NCBI RefSeq assembly: GCF_014637725.1
Contig: NZ_BMFC01000002.1
Location: 62,907 to 126,906 of the forward strand
DNA length: 64,000 bases
Reading direction: 5' to 3'
Source of the DNA: Marivita lacus
Lineage (GTDB): Bacteria; Pseudomonadota; Alphaproteobacteria; Rhodobacterales; Rhodobacteraceae
Shown here: piece after piece, positions 17,005 to 25,655 of the stretch
Layout: each line of letters begins with the position of its first letter
Position numbering within the stretch: the stretch's first letter is position 1
The notes under the pieces: generated by a model
The model's input: only the letters and a program-made list of their open reading frames with translations
Databases searched by the model: none
Told to the model about the DNA's origin: nothing
Position numbers and translations under genes: made by a program

Positions 17005-17964
17005 ATGACCGAACCCTGCTTTGACGTTGCACATCTTGGCCATGTGGAGGTCCTGACCAACACCTTCGACGAGAGCCTTGATTTCTTCACGCGGGTCTAT
17101 GGTCTGAAACTCTCGGCGATGGACGGCGACAGTGCCTACCTGCGGGCGTGGGACGATTACGAATTCCACACGCTCAAGTTGACCAAATCCGACACCACCG
17201 GCGTGGCCCATATCGGCTACCGCGTGTCGTCCGAGGCGGCGCTGGAACGGCGTGTGAAGGTGATCGAGACGTCAGGCTATATGGTTCATGGCTGGGTCGA
17301 CGGCGATCTGGGGCATGGCCGCGCCTACAGGTTCGAGGATCCGTTCGGCCATGTGTTCGAGCTTTACTGGGACACTGTGAAATATGACCCGCCCGAGGAC
17401 GACAAGCCGGCGCTCAAGAACATGTCCAGCCGCTTTCACGCGCAAGGCGTGTCGCCGCGCCGGATCGACCATTTGAACCTGCTGGCCGAAGACGTGATCC
17501 AATTCCGCGACTTCATGATCACCTGCCTTGGCAGCCGCGTGACCGAACAGATCCGGCTCAACAACGGGCGGTTGGGCGGCTGCTGGTTCACCATCAACAA
17601 CAAGACCTATGATCTGGCCTGCACCGAGGAACACGGGCGCGGCCAGAACCGCCTGCACCATGTCACCTACGCCACCGACCAGCGCGAGGACATCCTGCGC
17701 GCCGCCGACATCTTTCTGGAAAACGGCGTCCATATCGAAACCGGCCCGCACAAGCATGCCATTCAGGGGACGTTTTTCCTGTATGTCTGGGAACCGGCGG
17801 GCAACCGGGTGGAACTGGCGAACGCAGGCGCGCGCCTGATCCTGCAACCCGACTGGGAAACGATCACCTGGACCGAGGACGAGCGCAAGAAGGGGCAGGC
17901 CTGGGGGCTCAAGACGATCGAGACCTTCCACACCCATGGCACGCCGCCCGTCACCGCTGAGTGA
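17005..17964 (+). CDS. Type I extradiol dioxygenase-like (VOC superfamily) enzyme
   Basis: A 319-residue protein made of two VOC modules, the layout of catechol 2,3-dioxygenase and biphenyl-diol dioxygenase. The C-terminal module keeps the three iron ligands: His ~156 (RIDHLNLL), His 218 or 219 (NRLHHVTYAT) and Glu ~270 (NRVELANAG). The N-terminal module (HLGHVEV...GHVFELYWD) is the usual vestigial half. These enzymes open an aromatic ring next to two adjacent hydroxyls using Fe(II) and O2. With a LigM-like O-demethylase in the operon, a demethylated catechol is a reasonable substrate. The next gene overlaps its stop by 1 bp. Confidence 0.82.
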   Translation: MTEPCFDVAHLGHVEVLTNTFDESLDFFTRVYGLKLSAMDGDSAYLRAWDDYEFHTLKLTKSDTTGVAHIGYRVSSEAALERRVKVIETSGYMVHGWVDGDLGHGRAYRFEDPFGHVFELYWDTVKYDPPEDDKPALKNMSSRFHAQGVSPRRIDHLNLLAEDVIQFRDFMITCLGSRVTEQIRLNNGRLGGCWFTINNKTYDLACTEEHGRGQNRLHHVTYATDQREDILRAADIFLENGVHIETGPHKHAIQGTFFLYVWEPAGNRVELANAGARLILQPDWETITWTEDERKKGQAWGLKTIETFHTHGTPPVTAE

Positions 17965-18770
17965 TGGAGGCAGCGCCCGCAGACATGGTGGATGCGTGGC
18001 TGTCCCGGCTGGGGCTGACTGCTGCGCCGCCGGTGACACTGGGCGGGTTGACCACCATAACCCGCGCGCATCTGGACCGTATCCCGTTCGAAAACCTGAC
18101 CGTCTTTTGCGGCGATGTTCCCGAGCTTGGGCTCGAGGCGCTTGCCGCCAAAATGCTCCATAACCGGCGCGGAGGATATTGTGTCGAGGTCAATCCGCTG
18201 CTCTGCGCCGCTTTGCGCGGTCTGGGTTTTGACGCCCGTCTTCGCATGGCGCGGGTCATTTGGCAGCGCGATGTGCCGGGGCCGCGCAGCCATTGCGTCT
18301 GCATCGTGACGCTGGACGGGGTCGAGCACCTTGTCGATGTGGGCTTCGGCGGGCCGGGGCCAATCGCGCCGGTGGCGTTGAACAATGATGCAGGTGATGT
18401 CGACCTGCGCACCCGGACCCGCGCCGGGCTGGGCACCGTGCTGAGCCGACAGGTCGATGTGGATGATTGGCGCGATCTCTACACCTTCACCGACGAACTG
18501 ACGACGATGTCGGATGTGCAGGCGGGCAACTGGCTGGCGGCCACCATGCCGGGATCCCTGTTTGCCCGGACGCTGGTCGTCACCCGCCAGAGCGGCGACA
18601 CGCGACTGGTGCTGGACGGTGCCCTGTTTCGCAAGTTTGCAAAGGGCAGGGAGTTGCAGGCGGAAACTTTGCAAACTCCGGACGCGGTGATCACCTGCCT
18701 GCAGGATTCCTTTGGACTGGACCCGGTGCCGGGGCTGAAAGACGCGTTGATCCGCAAAGGCATTTTTTGA
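17964..18770 (+). CDS. nat: Arylamine N-acetyltransferase
   Basis: A 268-residue NAT family protein with the full catalytic triad: Cys73 in NRRGGYCVE, His110 in RSHCVC and Asp125 in LVDVGFGG, matching the standard 69/107/122 spacing. It moves acetyl from acetyl-CoA to aromatic amines, hydrazines or hydroxylamines. The ATG overlaps the dioxygenase stop (TGATG), so it belongs to the same operon. An aromatic-amine step or detoxification of a co-imported arylamine would fit. It converges on the ROK gene with only 8 bp between stops. Confidence 0.9.
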   Translation: MEAAPADMVDAWLSRLGLTAAPPVTLGGLTTITRAHLDRIPFENLTVFCGDVPELGLEALAAKMLHNRRGGYCVEVNPLLCAALRGLGFDARLRMARVIWQRDVPGPRSHCVCIVTLDGVEHLVDVGFGGPGPIAPVALNNDAGDVDLRTRTRAGLGTVLSRQVDVDDWRDLYTFTDELTTMSDVQAGNWLAATMPGSLFARTLVVTRQSGDTRLVLDGALFRKFAKGRELQAETLQTPDAVITCLQDSFGLDPVPGLKDALIRKGIF

Positions 18771-18778
18771 CCGGATGG

Positions 18779-19978
18779 TCAGAAAACCGCCAGACCCGCA
18801 TTGGTGTTCAACAGGAACTGCGTGAAGATCGGGCTGCTGGCCGCACCGATGGCGCGGGCATTGCCGCCCACGCTGCCGGGTTCGATCTGCGGCGCGATCA
18901 GGCCGCGCGTGTCCTGGTTGACCAGATAGCGCCGTACCCGTTCCACCAGTTCGGTCCGCACCGAGGCGGGGAACGCCCCGTCGATCAGCACCGCCTCGAA
19001 GTCGATCACCGCGCAGACCGACAGTGACGCCTTGGCCAGTTCCTGCGCGGTTTCCCCGATCCACGGCTCGACATAACGGGACAGGTCGGTCCAGTCCTGC
19101 GGCTGATGCCAGAGCACGCGCGGATCGACCCCGGCCTGCACCAACCGCCCTTCGAGCAGGTGGATGGAGGCCACGTCGATCAATTGCTGGCTTTCGCCCA
19201 ACGGCCCTGTGCTGCGCAGCGACCCCAGCGCGCCCGCATTGCCCTGATTGCCTTCGAACACCGTGTTATTGAGAACAACGCCACCACCCACGAACGAGCC
19301 GATGAAGAAATAGGCGTAGTCGCGAAACCCGTGATTGTGGCCGTAAAGATGCTCGGCCCGGCAGGCGGCGGTGGCGTCATTCACCACGAACACCGGAAGG
19401 TCGCTGAACCGGGAGACCTGTTCCTCGAAATCCAGATCCTTCCACGATCTGAACCGCTGCGACGGCGCGCCGATCAGGTCGTTCCATTTCCAAAGCTCGA
19501 AAGGGGCCGCGATCCCGATGCCACAGACACGGTCCACCGCGTCGGGCGCAAGACCGCCCAGCAGGGTGGTGATGCCCTGTTCTAGAAAGGCGAACACATC
19601 GTCTGGCAGGGGGTACTGATAGGCCGTCGAGACCTGAGCGCGCACGGTGCCGGTGAAATCCAGCAACAGCAACTCTGCGCTGCGCCGCCCGATCTTGAGG
19701 CCCAGCGACAGCACCCCGTCGGGCGACAGCTCCATCGGGATCGAGGGCTTGCCGACCTTGCCGCGCACCGGATCGCCTCGGCGCAGAAATCCGTCCTGTT
19801 CCAGCTTGCGAAAGATCACCGACACGGTCTGCGGAGACAGCCCCGTCAGGCGCGCAAGATCGATTCCGGCCATGCCGCCACGGCGCTGCAACATCGACAG
19901 GAGCAAGCGTTCATTATGGTTGCGCACACCGCTCTGGTTGACGCCCCCACTTGCCCCTCTGATCTTACCACCGTCCAT
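18779..19978 (-). CDS. ROK family transcriptional regulator (sugar-responsive)
   Basis: A 399-residue regulator with an N-terminal winged helix (IDLARLTGLSPQTVSVIFRKL, ~40-60) and a C-terminal ROK kinase-like domain. It resembles Mlc/NagC-type repressors that respond to sugars. It is divergent from frcBCA and shares a 195-bp region with an AT-rich palindrome. Likely the local regulator of that sugar transporter. Confidence 0.9.
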   Translation of the reverse strand: MDGGKIRGASGGVNQSGVRNHNERLLLSMLQRRGGMAGIDLARLTGLSPQTVSVIFRKLEQDGFLRRGDPVRGKVGKPSIPMELSPDGVLSLGLKIGRRSAELLLLDFTGTVRAQVSTAYQYPLPDDVFAFLEQGITTLLGGLAPDAVDRVCGIGIAAPFELWKWNDLIGAPSQRFRSWKDLDFEEQVSRFSDLPVFVVNDATAACRAEHLYGHNHGFRDYAYFFIGSFVGGGVVLNNTVFEGNQGNAGALGSLRSTGPLGESQQLIDVASIHLLEGRLVQAGVDPRVLWHQPQDWTDLSRYVEPWIGETAQELAKASLSVCAVIDFEAVLIDGAFPASVRTELVERVRRYLVNQDTRGLIAPQIEPGSVGGNARAIGAASSPIFTQFLLNTNAGLAVF

Positions 19979-20031
19979 GGTGATGACCTTAATCCAGGAA
20001 AATCCTTTGTTTAAGATGGCAGAGTGTATTT

Positions 20032-20060
20032 AATAAATAAAGTTTATTTATTTATTGACA
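20032..20060. promoter_or_regulatory. AT-rich palindrome (ROK operator) next to a TTGACA -35 box
   Basis: AATAAATAAA (20032-20041) and TTTATTTATT (20043-20052) form a perfect inverted repeat around one G. AT-rich TTATTT/AAATAA palindromes are typical Mlc/NagC (ROK) operators. TTGACA at 20055-20060 is a perfect -35 element reading toward frcB, so bound repressor would block it. No clear -10 was seen. Confidence 0.6.
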
Positions 20061-20173
20061 GCACTGCGTTTCTCTGGCCTTTTCGATACCAACCTGTTGC
20101 GGGATCGCAGGCAGGGGGAGCGGGCATTGCATGGCCCGAAGGACTTAAAAGCGATTATTTCTGGGAGGAAATC

Positions 20174-21193
20174 ATGAAGAAACTTCTGCTGAGCTCGGCT
20201 GTTGCCCTTGCGTCCATGTCCGGTGCGGCCTTTGCCGCAGGTCACGGCGTCAGCGCGTGCCTGATCACCAAAACCGACACCAACCCGTTCTTCGTCAAGA
20301 TGCGCGAAGGCGCAGAGGCCAAGGCCGCCGAACTGGGCATGACGCTCAACAGCTATGCAGGCAAGATCGACGGTGACCACGAAACACAGGTCGCCGCCAT
20401 CGAGACCTGCATCGCCAATGGTGCCAAGGGCATCCTGCTCACCGCGTCCGACACCGGTTCCATCGTTCCGGCCGTTCAGCAGGCCCGCGATGCGGGCATC
20501 CTCGTGATCGCCCTCGACACGCCGCTTGATCCGATCGACGCGGCGGACATGACCTTCGCGACCGACAACTTCCTTGCCGGCGAACTGATCGGTCAGTGGG
20601 CCGCTGCCGCTTTGGGGGATGACGCTGCCAATGCGCGCATCGCGACGCTTGACCTTGCGGTCAGCCAGCCGACCGTGGACGTGCTGCGCAACCAGGGCTT
20701 CCTTCAGGGCTTCGGCATCGATCTGGGCGATCCCAACGTGATCGGCGACGAAACCGATCCCCGCATCGTCGGCAGCGACGTGACGCAGGGCAACGAAGAG
20801 GGCGGTCGCCGCGCGATGGAGAACCTGCTGGCGCAGGACCCGACCATCAACGTGGTGCACACCATCAACGAACCCGCTGCTGCCGGTGCCTACGAGGCGC
20901 TCAAGGCCATCGGTCGTGAAAACGACGTGCTGATCGTGTCGGTCGATGGTGGCTGCCCCGGCGTCCAGAACGTCAAGGACGGCGTGATCGGTGCAACCTC
21001 GCAGCAATACCCGTTGCTGATGGCCTCCAAGGGCATCGAGGCGATTGCCGCATGGGCCGCGGATGGTACCAAGCCGTCGGCAAGTGATGGCAAGGACTTC
21101 TTTGACACCGGCGTGGCGCTTGTCACCGACAAGCCGGTCGACGGGGTGGACTCCATCGACACCGACGAAGGCATGGAGCTTTGCTGGGGTTGA
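20174..21193 (+). CDS. frcB: Sugar ABC transporter binding protein (FrcB-like)
   Basis: A 339-residue type I periplasmic binding protein with a Sec signal peptide (first ~22 residues, cleavage near AFAAGHG). The mature start [20 protein letters not shown] and the [16 protein letters not shown] segment closely match rhizobial FrcB, which binds fructose, mannose and ribose. GGGAGGA precedes the ATG. First gene of frcBCA, followed by a strong 12-bp hairpin. Confidence 0.9.
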   Translation: MKKLLLSSAVALASMSGAAFAAGHGVSACLITKTDTNPFFVKMREGAEAKAAELGMTLNSYAGKIDGDHETQVAAIETCIANGAKGILLTASDTGSIVPAVQQARDAGILVIALDTPLDPIDAADMTFATDNFLAGELIGQWAAAALGDDAANARIATLDLAVSQPTVDVLRNQGFLQGFGIDLGDPNVIGDETDPRIVGSDVTQGNEEGGRRAMENLLAQDPTINVVHTINEPAAAGAYEALKAIGRENDVLIVSVDGGCPGVQNVKDGVIGATSQQYPLLMASKGIEAIAAWAADGTKPSASDGKDFFDTGVALVTDKPVDGVDSIDTDEGMELCWG

Positions 21194-21221
21194 TCCGACT
21201 CAGCTCAGACTGAACAGTCAG

Positions 21222-21251
21222 GACAGGGGCGGGGAACGACCCGCCCTTGTC
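21222..21251. other. Intercistronic 12-bp hairpin after frcB
   Basis: GACAGGGGCGGG (21222-21233) pairs with CCCGCCCTTGTC (21240-21251), with one G-T wobble and loop GAACGA. There is no T run. It probably stabilises the abundant binding-protein mRNA relative to frcCA. Confidence 0.65.
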
Positions 21252-21285
21252 ACAAGAACGGCCGTGTCTTCGGGGGAGGAGTCTC

Positions 21286-22347
21286 ATGCCATCATCAGAC
21301 AATTATGAATCGGTTGTCGGCAAGGCGAATGCCGAAATCGCATCCTTCGGTGGACGCGAGAAAACCCTGATCGACCGGTTTCACCACGCCTTGCACACCA
21401 CGCCTGCCTTGGTGCCGCTCATCGTGCTCGTTTCCGCGATCATCGTGTTTGGCCTCGCGCTTGGATCGCGGTTCTTTTCACCCTTCGCGCTGACGCTGAT
21501 CCTGCAACAGGTGCAGATCGTCGGCATCGTCGCCGCCGCGCAATCGCTGGTGATCCTGACCAAGGGCATCGACCTGAGCGTTGGTGCCATTGCCGTGATC
21601 TCGTCGGTGGTGATGGGGCAGTTCGCGTTCCGCTACGGCTTGCCGCCGGGCCTTGCGGTGATCTGCGGGCTGGTGGTCGGCACGGCCATTGGCGCGGTCA
21701 ATGGCTGGCTGGTGGCGCAGATGAAACTGCCGCCCTTCATCGTGACGCTGGGCATGTGGCAGATCGTGCTGGCGGCGAATTTCCTTTATTCCAAGAACGA
21801 AACCATCCGGTCGCAGGAGATCGCTGAGCAGGCCCCTCTTTTGCAGATCATGGGGGCCAAGTTCGAAGTCGGCGGTGCGGTCTTTACGTTGGGCGTTGTG
21901 TTCCTTGTCCTTCTGGTGGCGGTGCTGGCCTTCGTGCTCAAACACACCGCCTGGGGCCGGCATGTCTATGCCGTGGGCGATGACCCCGAGGCGGCGGAGC
22001 TGGCGGGCGTGAACGTCAAGCAGACGCTGATTTCCGTCTATGCGCTGGCCGGTCTGATCTGTGCCTTCGCGGGCTGGGCGCTGATCGGGCGCATCGGGTC
22101 GGTGTCGCCGACCTCCGGGCAATTGCTGAACATCGAAAGCATCACCGCCGTGGTGATCGGGGGCATCTCCCTGTTCGGAGGGCGCGGGTCGATCCTTGGC
22201 ACCTTCTTTGGCGCGCTGATCGTCGGGGTGTTCACCCTTGGTCTGCGCCTTGCCGGGGCGGATGCGCAATGGACCTTCCTTCTCATCGGTGTGCTGATCA
22301 TCGCCGCCGTGGCCGTGGACCAGTGGATCAGAAAGGTGGCAGCCTGA
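21286..22347 (+). CDS. frcC: Sugar ABC transporter permease (FrcC-like)
   Basis: A 353-residue permease of the ribose/xylose/fructose family, with about 10 membrane segments. It carries GIDLSVGAIAVISSVVMGQ, the GWLVAQMKLPPFIVTLGMWQI segment and GRHVYAVGDDPEAAELAGV, the loop that contacts the ATPase. The ATG at 21286 has a GGGGGAGG ribosome site. The stop overlaps frcA by 1 bp. Confidence 0.92.
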   Translation: MPSSDNYESVVGKANAEIASFGGREKTLIDRFHHALHTTPALVPLIVLVSAIIVFGLALGSRFFSPFALTLILQQVQIVGIVAAAQSLVILTKGIDLSVGAIAVISSVVMGQFAFRYGLPPGLAVICGLVVGTAIGAVNGWLVAQMKLPPFIVTLGMWQIVLAANFLYSKNETIRSQEIAEQAPLLQIMGAKFEVGGAVFTLGVVFLVLLVAVLAFVLKHTAWGRHVYAVGDDPEAAELAGVNVKQTLISVYALAGLICAFAGWALIGRIGSVSPTSGQLLNIESITAVVIGGISLFGGRGSILGTFFGALIVGVFTLGLRLAGADAQWTFLLIGVLIIAAVAVDQWIRKVAA

Positions 22348-23114
22348 TGGAACCGATTTTGAAAGGCCGTGGACTGGTCAAGCGTTATGGCCGCGTGACT
22401 GCGCTGGACCGCTGTGATTTCGACCTGATGCCCGGCGAGATCCTAGCCGTGATCGGCGACAATGGCGCGGGCAAATCCTCGCTCATCAAGGCGGTGTCGG
22501 GCGCGGTCATTCCCGACGAAGGCACCGTGACGCTCGAAGGCAAGGACGTGCGGTTCACCACGCCGATCGAGGCGCGTGCGGCGGGCATCGAAACCGTCTA
22601 CCAGACGCTGGCCATGTCGCCCGCGCTGTCGATTGCCGACAACATGTTCATGGGCCGCGAGATCCGCAAGCCCGGCTGGCGGGGCAAGTGGCTGCGCCAG
22701 CTGGACCGCCCGATGATGGAGAAACTGGCCCGTGACAAGCTGACGGAGCTGGGGCTGATGACGATCCAGAACATCAATCAGGCGGTGGAAACCCTGTCCG
22801 GGGGCCAGCGTCAGGGCGTGGCCGTGGCCCGTGCCGCCGCGTTCGGATCGAAGGTCATCATCCTGGACGAGCCGACCGCAGCCCTGGGCGTCAAGGAAAG
22901 CCGCAAGGTGCTGGAGCTGATCCAGGACGTGAAATCGCGCGGCATTCCGATCATCCTGATCAGCCACAACATGCCCCATGTGTTCGAGGTGGCCGACCGC
23001 ATCCATGTTCACCGTCTGGGCAAGCGGCTCTGCGTGATCGACCCCAAGGATTATACCATGTCCGACGCGGTGGCCTTCATGACCGGGGCCAAGGATGCAC
23101 CGGAAGCGGCGTAA
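22347..23114 (+). CDS. frcA: Sugar ABC transporter ATPase (FrcA-like, single domain)
   Basis: A 255-residue ATPase with Walker A GDNGAGKSS, signature LSGGQRQGVAV and Walker B VIILDEPTAALG. A single nucleotide-binding domain (not the double-domain RbsA form) is typical of FrcA. It starts by TGATG overlap with frcC. The kinase gene frcK found in rhizobia is not here. A terminator follows. Confidence 0.92.
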   Translation: MEPILKGRGLVKRYGRVTALDRCDFDLMPGEILAVIGDNGAGKSSLIKAVSGAVIPDEGTVTLEGKDVRFTTPIEARAAGIETVYQTLAMSPALSIADNMFMGREIRKPGWRGKWLRQLDRPMMEKLARDKLTELGLMTIQNINQAVETLSGGQRQGVAVARAAAFGSKVIILDEPTAALGVKESRKVLELIQDVKSRGIPIILISHNMPHVFEVADRIHVHRLGKRLCVIDPKDYTMSDAVAFMTGAKDAPEAA

Positions 23115-23134
23115 ACCTTCTTGTTCTGCACATT

Positions 23135-23163
23135 GGCCCTGCCTTTCGGCGGGGCCTTTTCTT
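23135..23163 (+). terminator. Intrinsic terminator after frcA
   Basis: GGCCCTGCC (23135-23143) pairs with GGCGGGGCC (23148-23156) with one wobble and loop TTTC, followed by TTTTCTTT. Confidence 0.8.
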
Positions 23164-23301
23164 TGGGGTCTTGCCACCCCGATCCGACAAAGCCGCCTCC
23201 TGAATGCACTTTTTTCGGAACCATTCCGCGCGGTGGGAGTTGACCCACCCGCAAGGTGGCTTTGAGCCGCCTCTAAAGCGTGGAAACAAGGAATTACGAG
23301 C

Positions 23302-24225
23302 ATGGAAGAGGTGGAAGCCGTTGCCAACGGCCTGTGGGATCAGATCAACGCGGTCTTCACGATGGAGATCTACAATGGCCGGTCGCTGGCGGACCTGCTG
23401 ACTCTCGAGGCGCTTTTGTCCCTGCTGGGCAGCGCGCTGGGGGCAACGCTGATCCTCGTGCTCGGCTTCGTTGTCTCGGGCGTCCTGAGCCGTCGGATCA
23501 CGCGGATCGGGTCGATGCATGCGAGCCTCGACGACACGCTCTTCGTGTTCTTCGGCAACATCGTCCGTTACATCATCCTCGGGTTCACCACGCTGTTCGT
23601 GCTCAACACGTTCGGGGTGCAGACCACGTCGATCATCGCCGTCATCGGTGCCGCCGGTCTGGCCATCGGCCTGGCGCTGCAGGGCACGCTGTCCAATGTC
23701 GCGGCGGGGGTCATGCTGATCCTGTTCCGCCCGCTCAAGAACGGGGATTTCGTGCAGGTGAACGACGTGCTGGGCACGGTCAAGGAGATCACGCTGAACT
23801 ACACCGAGATCGCCGATATCGGCAACGTCAAGGTCGTGGTGCCCAATTCCGAAGTCTGGGGCAAGACGATCAAGAACTATTCCGGCTACAGCACCCGCCG
23901 CGCCGAATGGGAATTCGGTGTCGGCTACGGGGTCAATCTTGCCAAGGCCGAAGAGGTGATCCGGGACACGATCATGTCCGATCCCCGGTCCCACTCAGAG
24001 CCTGCACCGTTCATTCAGGTCAACAATCTCAACAGCAGTAGCGTCGATTTCCTGGTCCGCGTGTGGTGCGCGGCGTCGGATTACTTTCAGTATCAGGCCG
24101 ACATGAAGCGCAAGGTCAAGGAAGCGCTGGACGCGGCGGGTGTCGATATTCCTTTCCCGACCCGCATGGTTGTGATGCAGGGCAACGGATCGGTACAGGA
24201 CGCGGAACGACTGGCCGCCGAATAG
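23302..24225 (+). CDS. mscS: Small-conductance mechanosensitive channel (MscS family)
   Basis: A 307-residue MscS protein. Three membrane segments are followed by the pore helix region with Gly/Ala-rich GAAGLAIGLALQGTLSNVAAG, the FRPLKNGDFVQVNDVLGTVKEI beta domain, and a C-terminal cage domain ending PFPTRMVV. It releases solutes on hypo-osmotic shock. The gene stands alone behind a terminator, 6 bp from a convergent stress-protein gene. Confidence 0.92.
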   Translation: MEEVEAVANGLWDQINAVFTMEIYNGRSLADLLTLEALLSLLGSALGATLILVLGFVVSGVLSRRITRIGSMHASLDDTLFVFFGNIVRYIILGFTTLFVLNTFGVQTTSIIAVIGAAGLAIGLALQGTLSNVAAGVMLILFRPLKNGDFVQVNDVLGTVKEITLNYTEIADIGNVKVVVPNSEVWGKTIKNYSGYSTRRAEWEFGVGYGVNLAKAEEVIRDTIMSDPRSHSEPAPFIQVNNLNSSSVDFLVRVWCAASDYFQYQADMKRKVKEALDAAGVDIPFPTRMVVMQGNGSVQDAERLAAE

Positions 24226-24231
24226 GTCAGG

Positions 24232-24645
24232 TCAGTCGCCCTTGCGATGCACATGAACCGCGCAGGGCGCGTGGCGCACCACGCGGGCGGCGGTCGAGCC
24301 GAGGAAAAAGTCGCTCAGCCCCGGTTTGTGCGATCCGATCACGATGCAGTCGAACCCGTGCTGGGCCGCATAGTCGATGATGGTGCGCGCCGAATGACCC
24401 GTGACCAGAGCGGGTGTCACGTCGTCCAGCCCGGCGATCTTTTCGTTCAGCCGTTCGCGGGCCGTGTCGAATCCGGCCTTGACCACCTCGTCGTCCAGAT
24501 AGGCCTTCACCGTGCCTTGCGGGGCTTCGTAGACATGCAGCGCGACGATCTCGCCGCCCTCGGATCGCAGCACCCGCGCCACTTCGAGCGTTTGCGGTGA
24601 TACGCCGTGATCCAGCGCCATGGGAACAAGGATTTTGCTGTACAT
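24232..24645 (-). CDS. Universal stress protein (UspA family)
   Basis: A 137-residue single Usp domain starting MYSKILVPMALDHG and ending with the nucleotide-binding region IVIGSHKPGLSDFFLGSTAARVVRHAPCAV, close to the ATP-binding G-2X-G-9X-S/T motif. It is the last gene of the leftward DHPS-type cluster, 29 bp after hpsP. Many TRAP operons end with a Usp gene, where it may bind ATP and modulate transport. Confidence 0.9.
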   Translation of the reverse strand: MYSKILVPMALDHGVSPQTLEVARVLRSEGGEIVALHVYEAPQGTVKAYLDDEVVKAGFDTARERLNEKIAGLDDVTPALVTGHSARTIIDYAAQHGFDCIVIGSHKPGLSDFFLGSTAARVVRHAPCAVHVHRKGD

Positions 24646-24674
24646 CTCAAATCTCCTTTGGGTGTGGGGCAGGT

Positions 24675-25655
24675 TCAGCCCCAGGGCTGCAGAACGATTT
24701 TCGGTGTCGCGATCTTGCCGTGGCGCAGGTCGTGAAAGGCGCTGGCCCCATCGCTCAGAGGGCGTGTGCGAAACCAGTCCAGCGGCCCCAGACGCCCGTC
24801 AAAGATCGCCTGCGCGGTGTCGCGGAAATCCTGCGCGGTGTAGGTATAGGTGCCGACGAAGGTGATTTCCTGCAACGTCATGCGGCGCACATCCAGCCCG
24901 CCGGTGTCTTCGCCCAGCCCCACATGGCCGATCACGCCACCGGGCAGGGCATGGGCCGACGCTGCGGCGCGGGTGGCGGCATAGCCCACCGCGTCGATGA
25001 TCAGGGGGTAGAACCCGGTCGGTTCCGCCACGGCGGTTTCGCCGCATTCATCGCTGAGAAACGCGCGGCGGGCCGGGTTCGGCTCGACCACCGTGACATC
25101 CGCGACCCCCATCGCCTTGAGCGCCAGCGATGCCGCAAGGCCGATGGCACCGCCTCCCAGAACCAGCGCGCGACGGTCCATCGACGGGTGCAGTGCGGCC
25201 AGCGCCAGCCTGACCGTGTGCCAGCTGACCGCCAGCGGTTCCGCCAGCGCGGCCTTGTCCAGCGGTACAGCGTCCGGGACGGTCACAAGGTTCGATGCGG
25301 GCATCGACACGAATTGCGCAAAGGCGCCCGGTCGCGGCTCCATCGAGATGATCTGGCGCGTCGGACACAGGTTTTCCCGCGCGGCTTGGCAGGCGGCACA
25401 GGTGCCGCAGGTCACCAGCGGATTGATCGTCACGCGGGTGCCGTCCATCGGCCCGCCCTGAACCACGCCCGCTGCTTCATGCCCAAGGATCAGCGGGGCA
25501 GGGCGGCGCGCGTCATGGCCCAGATAGGCATGCATGTCTGACCCGCAAATCCCGACCGCCTCGATGCGGATGAGGTGTTCGCCCTCGCGCGCGGTGATGT
25601 CCGGCACCTCGCGATAGGCCAGCGTTTCCAAGTCTTCGTAAACCAGCGCCTTCAT
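24675..25655 (-). CDS. hpsP: Zinc-dependent alcohol dehydrogenase, HpsP-like
   Basis: A 326-residue medium-chain dehydrogenase with catalytic-zinc motif GICGSDMHAYLGHDARRPAP-GHEAAG, structural-zinc cysteines in TCGTCAACQAARENLC, and nucleotide loop VLGGGAIGLAA. The ATG at 25655 overlaps the SDR stop (ATGA) and excludes a longer frame that runs upstream through the SDR. In the Cupriavidus/Ruegeria DHPS pathway, HpsP with HpsO interconverts the enantiomers of 2,3-dihydroxypropane-1-sulfonate through the 2-keto form. Gene order supports that role; the sequence alone says only polyol/sugar-type dehydrogenase. Confidence 0.78.
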   Translation of the reverse strand: MKALVYEDLETLAYREVPDITAREGEHLIRIEAVGICGSDMHAYLGHDARRPAPLILGHEAAGVVQGGPMDGTRVTINPLVTCGTCAACQAARENLCPTRQIISMEPRPGAFAQFVSMPASNLVTVPDAVPLDKAALAEPLAVSWHTVRLALAALHPSMDRRALVLGGGAIGLAASLALKAMGVADVTVVEPNPARRAFLSDECGETAVAEPTGFYPLIIDAVGYAATRAAASAHALPGGVIGHVGLGEDTGGLDVRRMTLQEITFVGTYTYTAQDFRDTAQAIFDGRLGPLDWFRTRPLSDGASAFHDLRHGKIATPKIVLQPWG

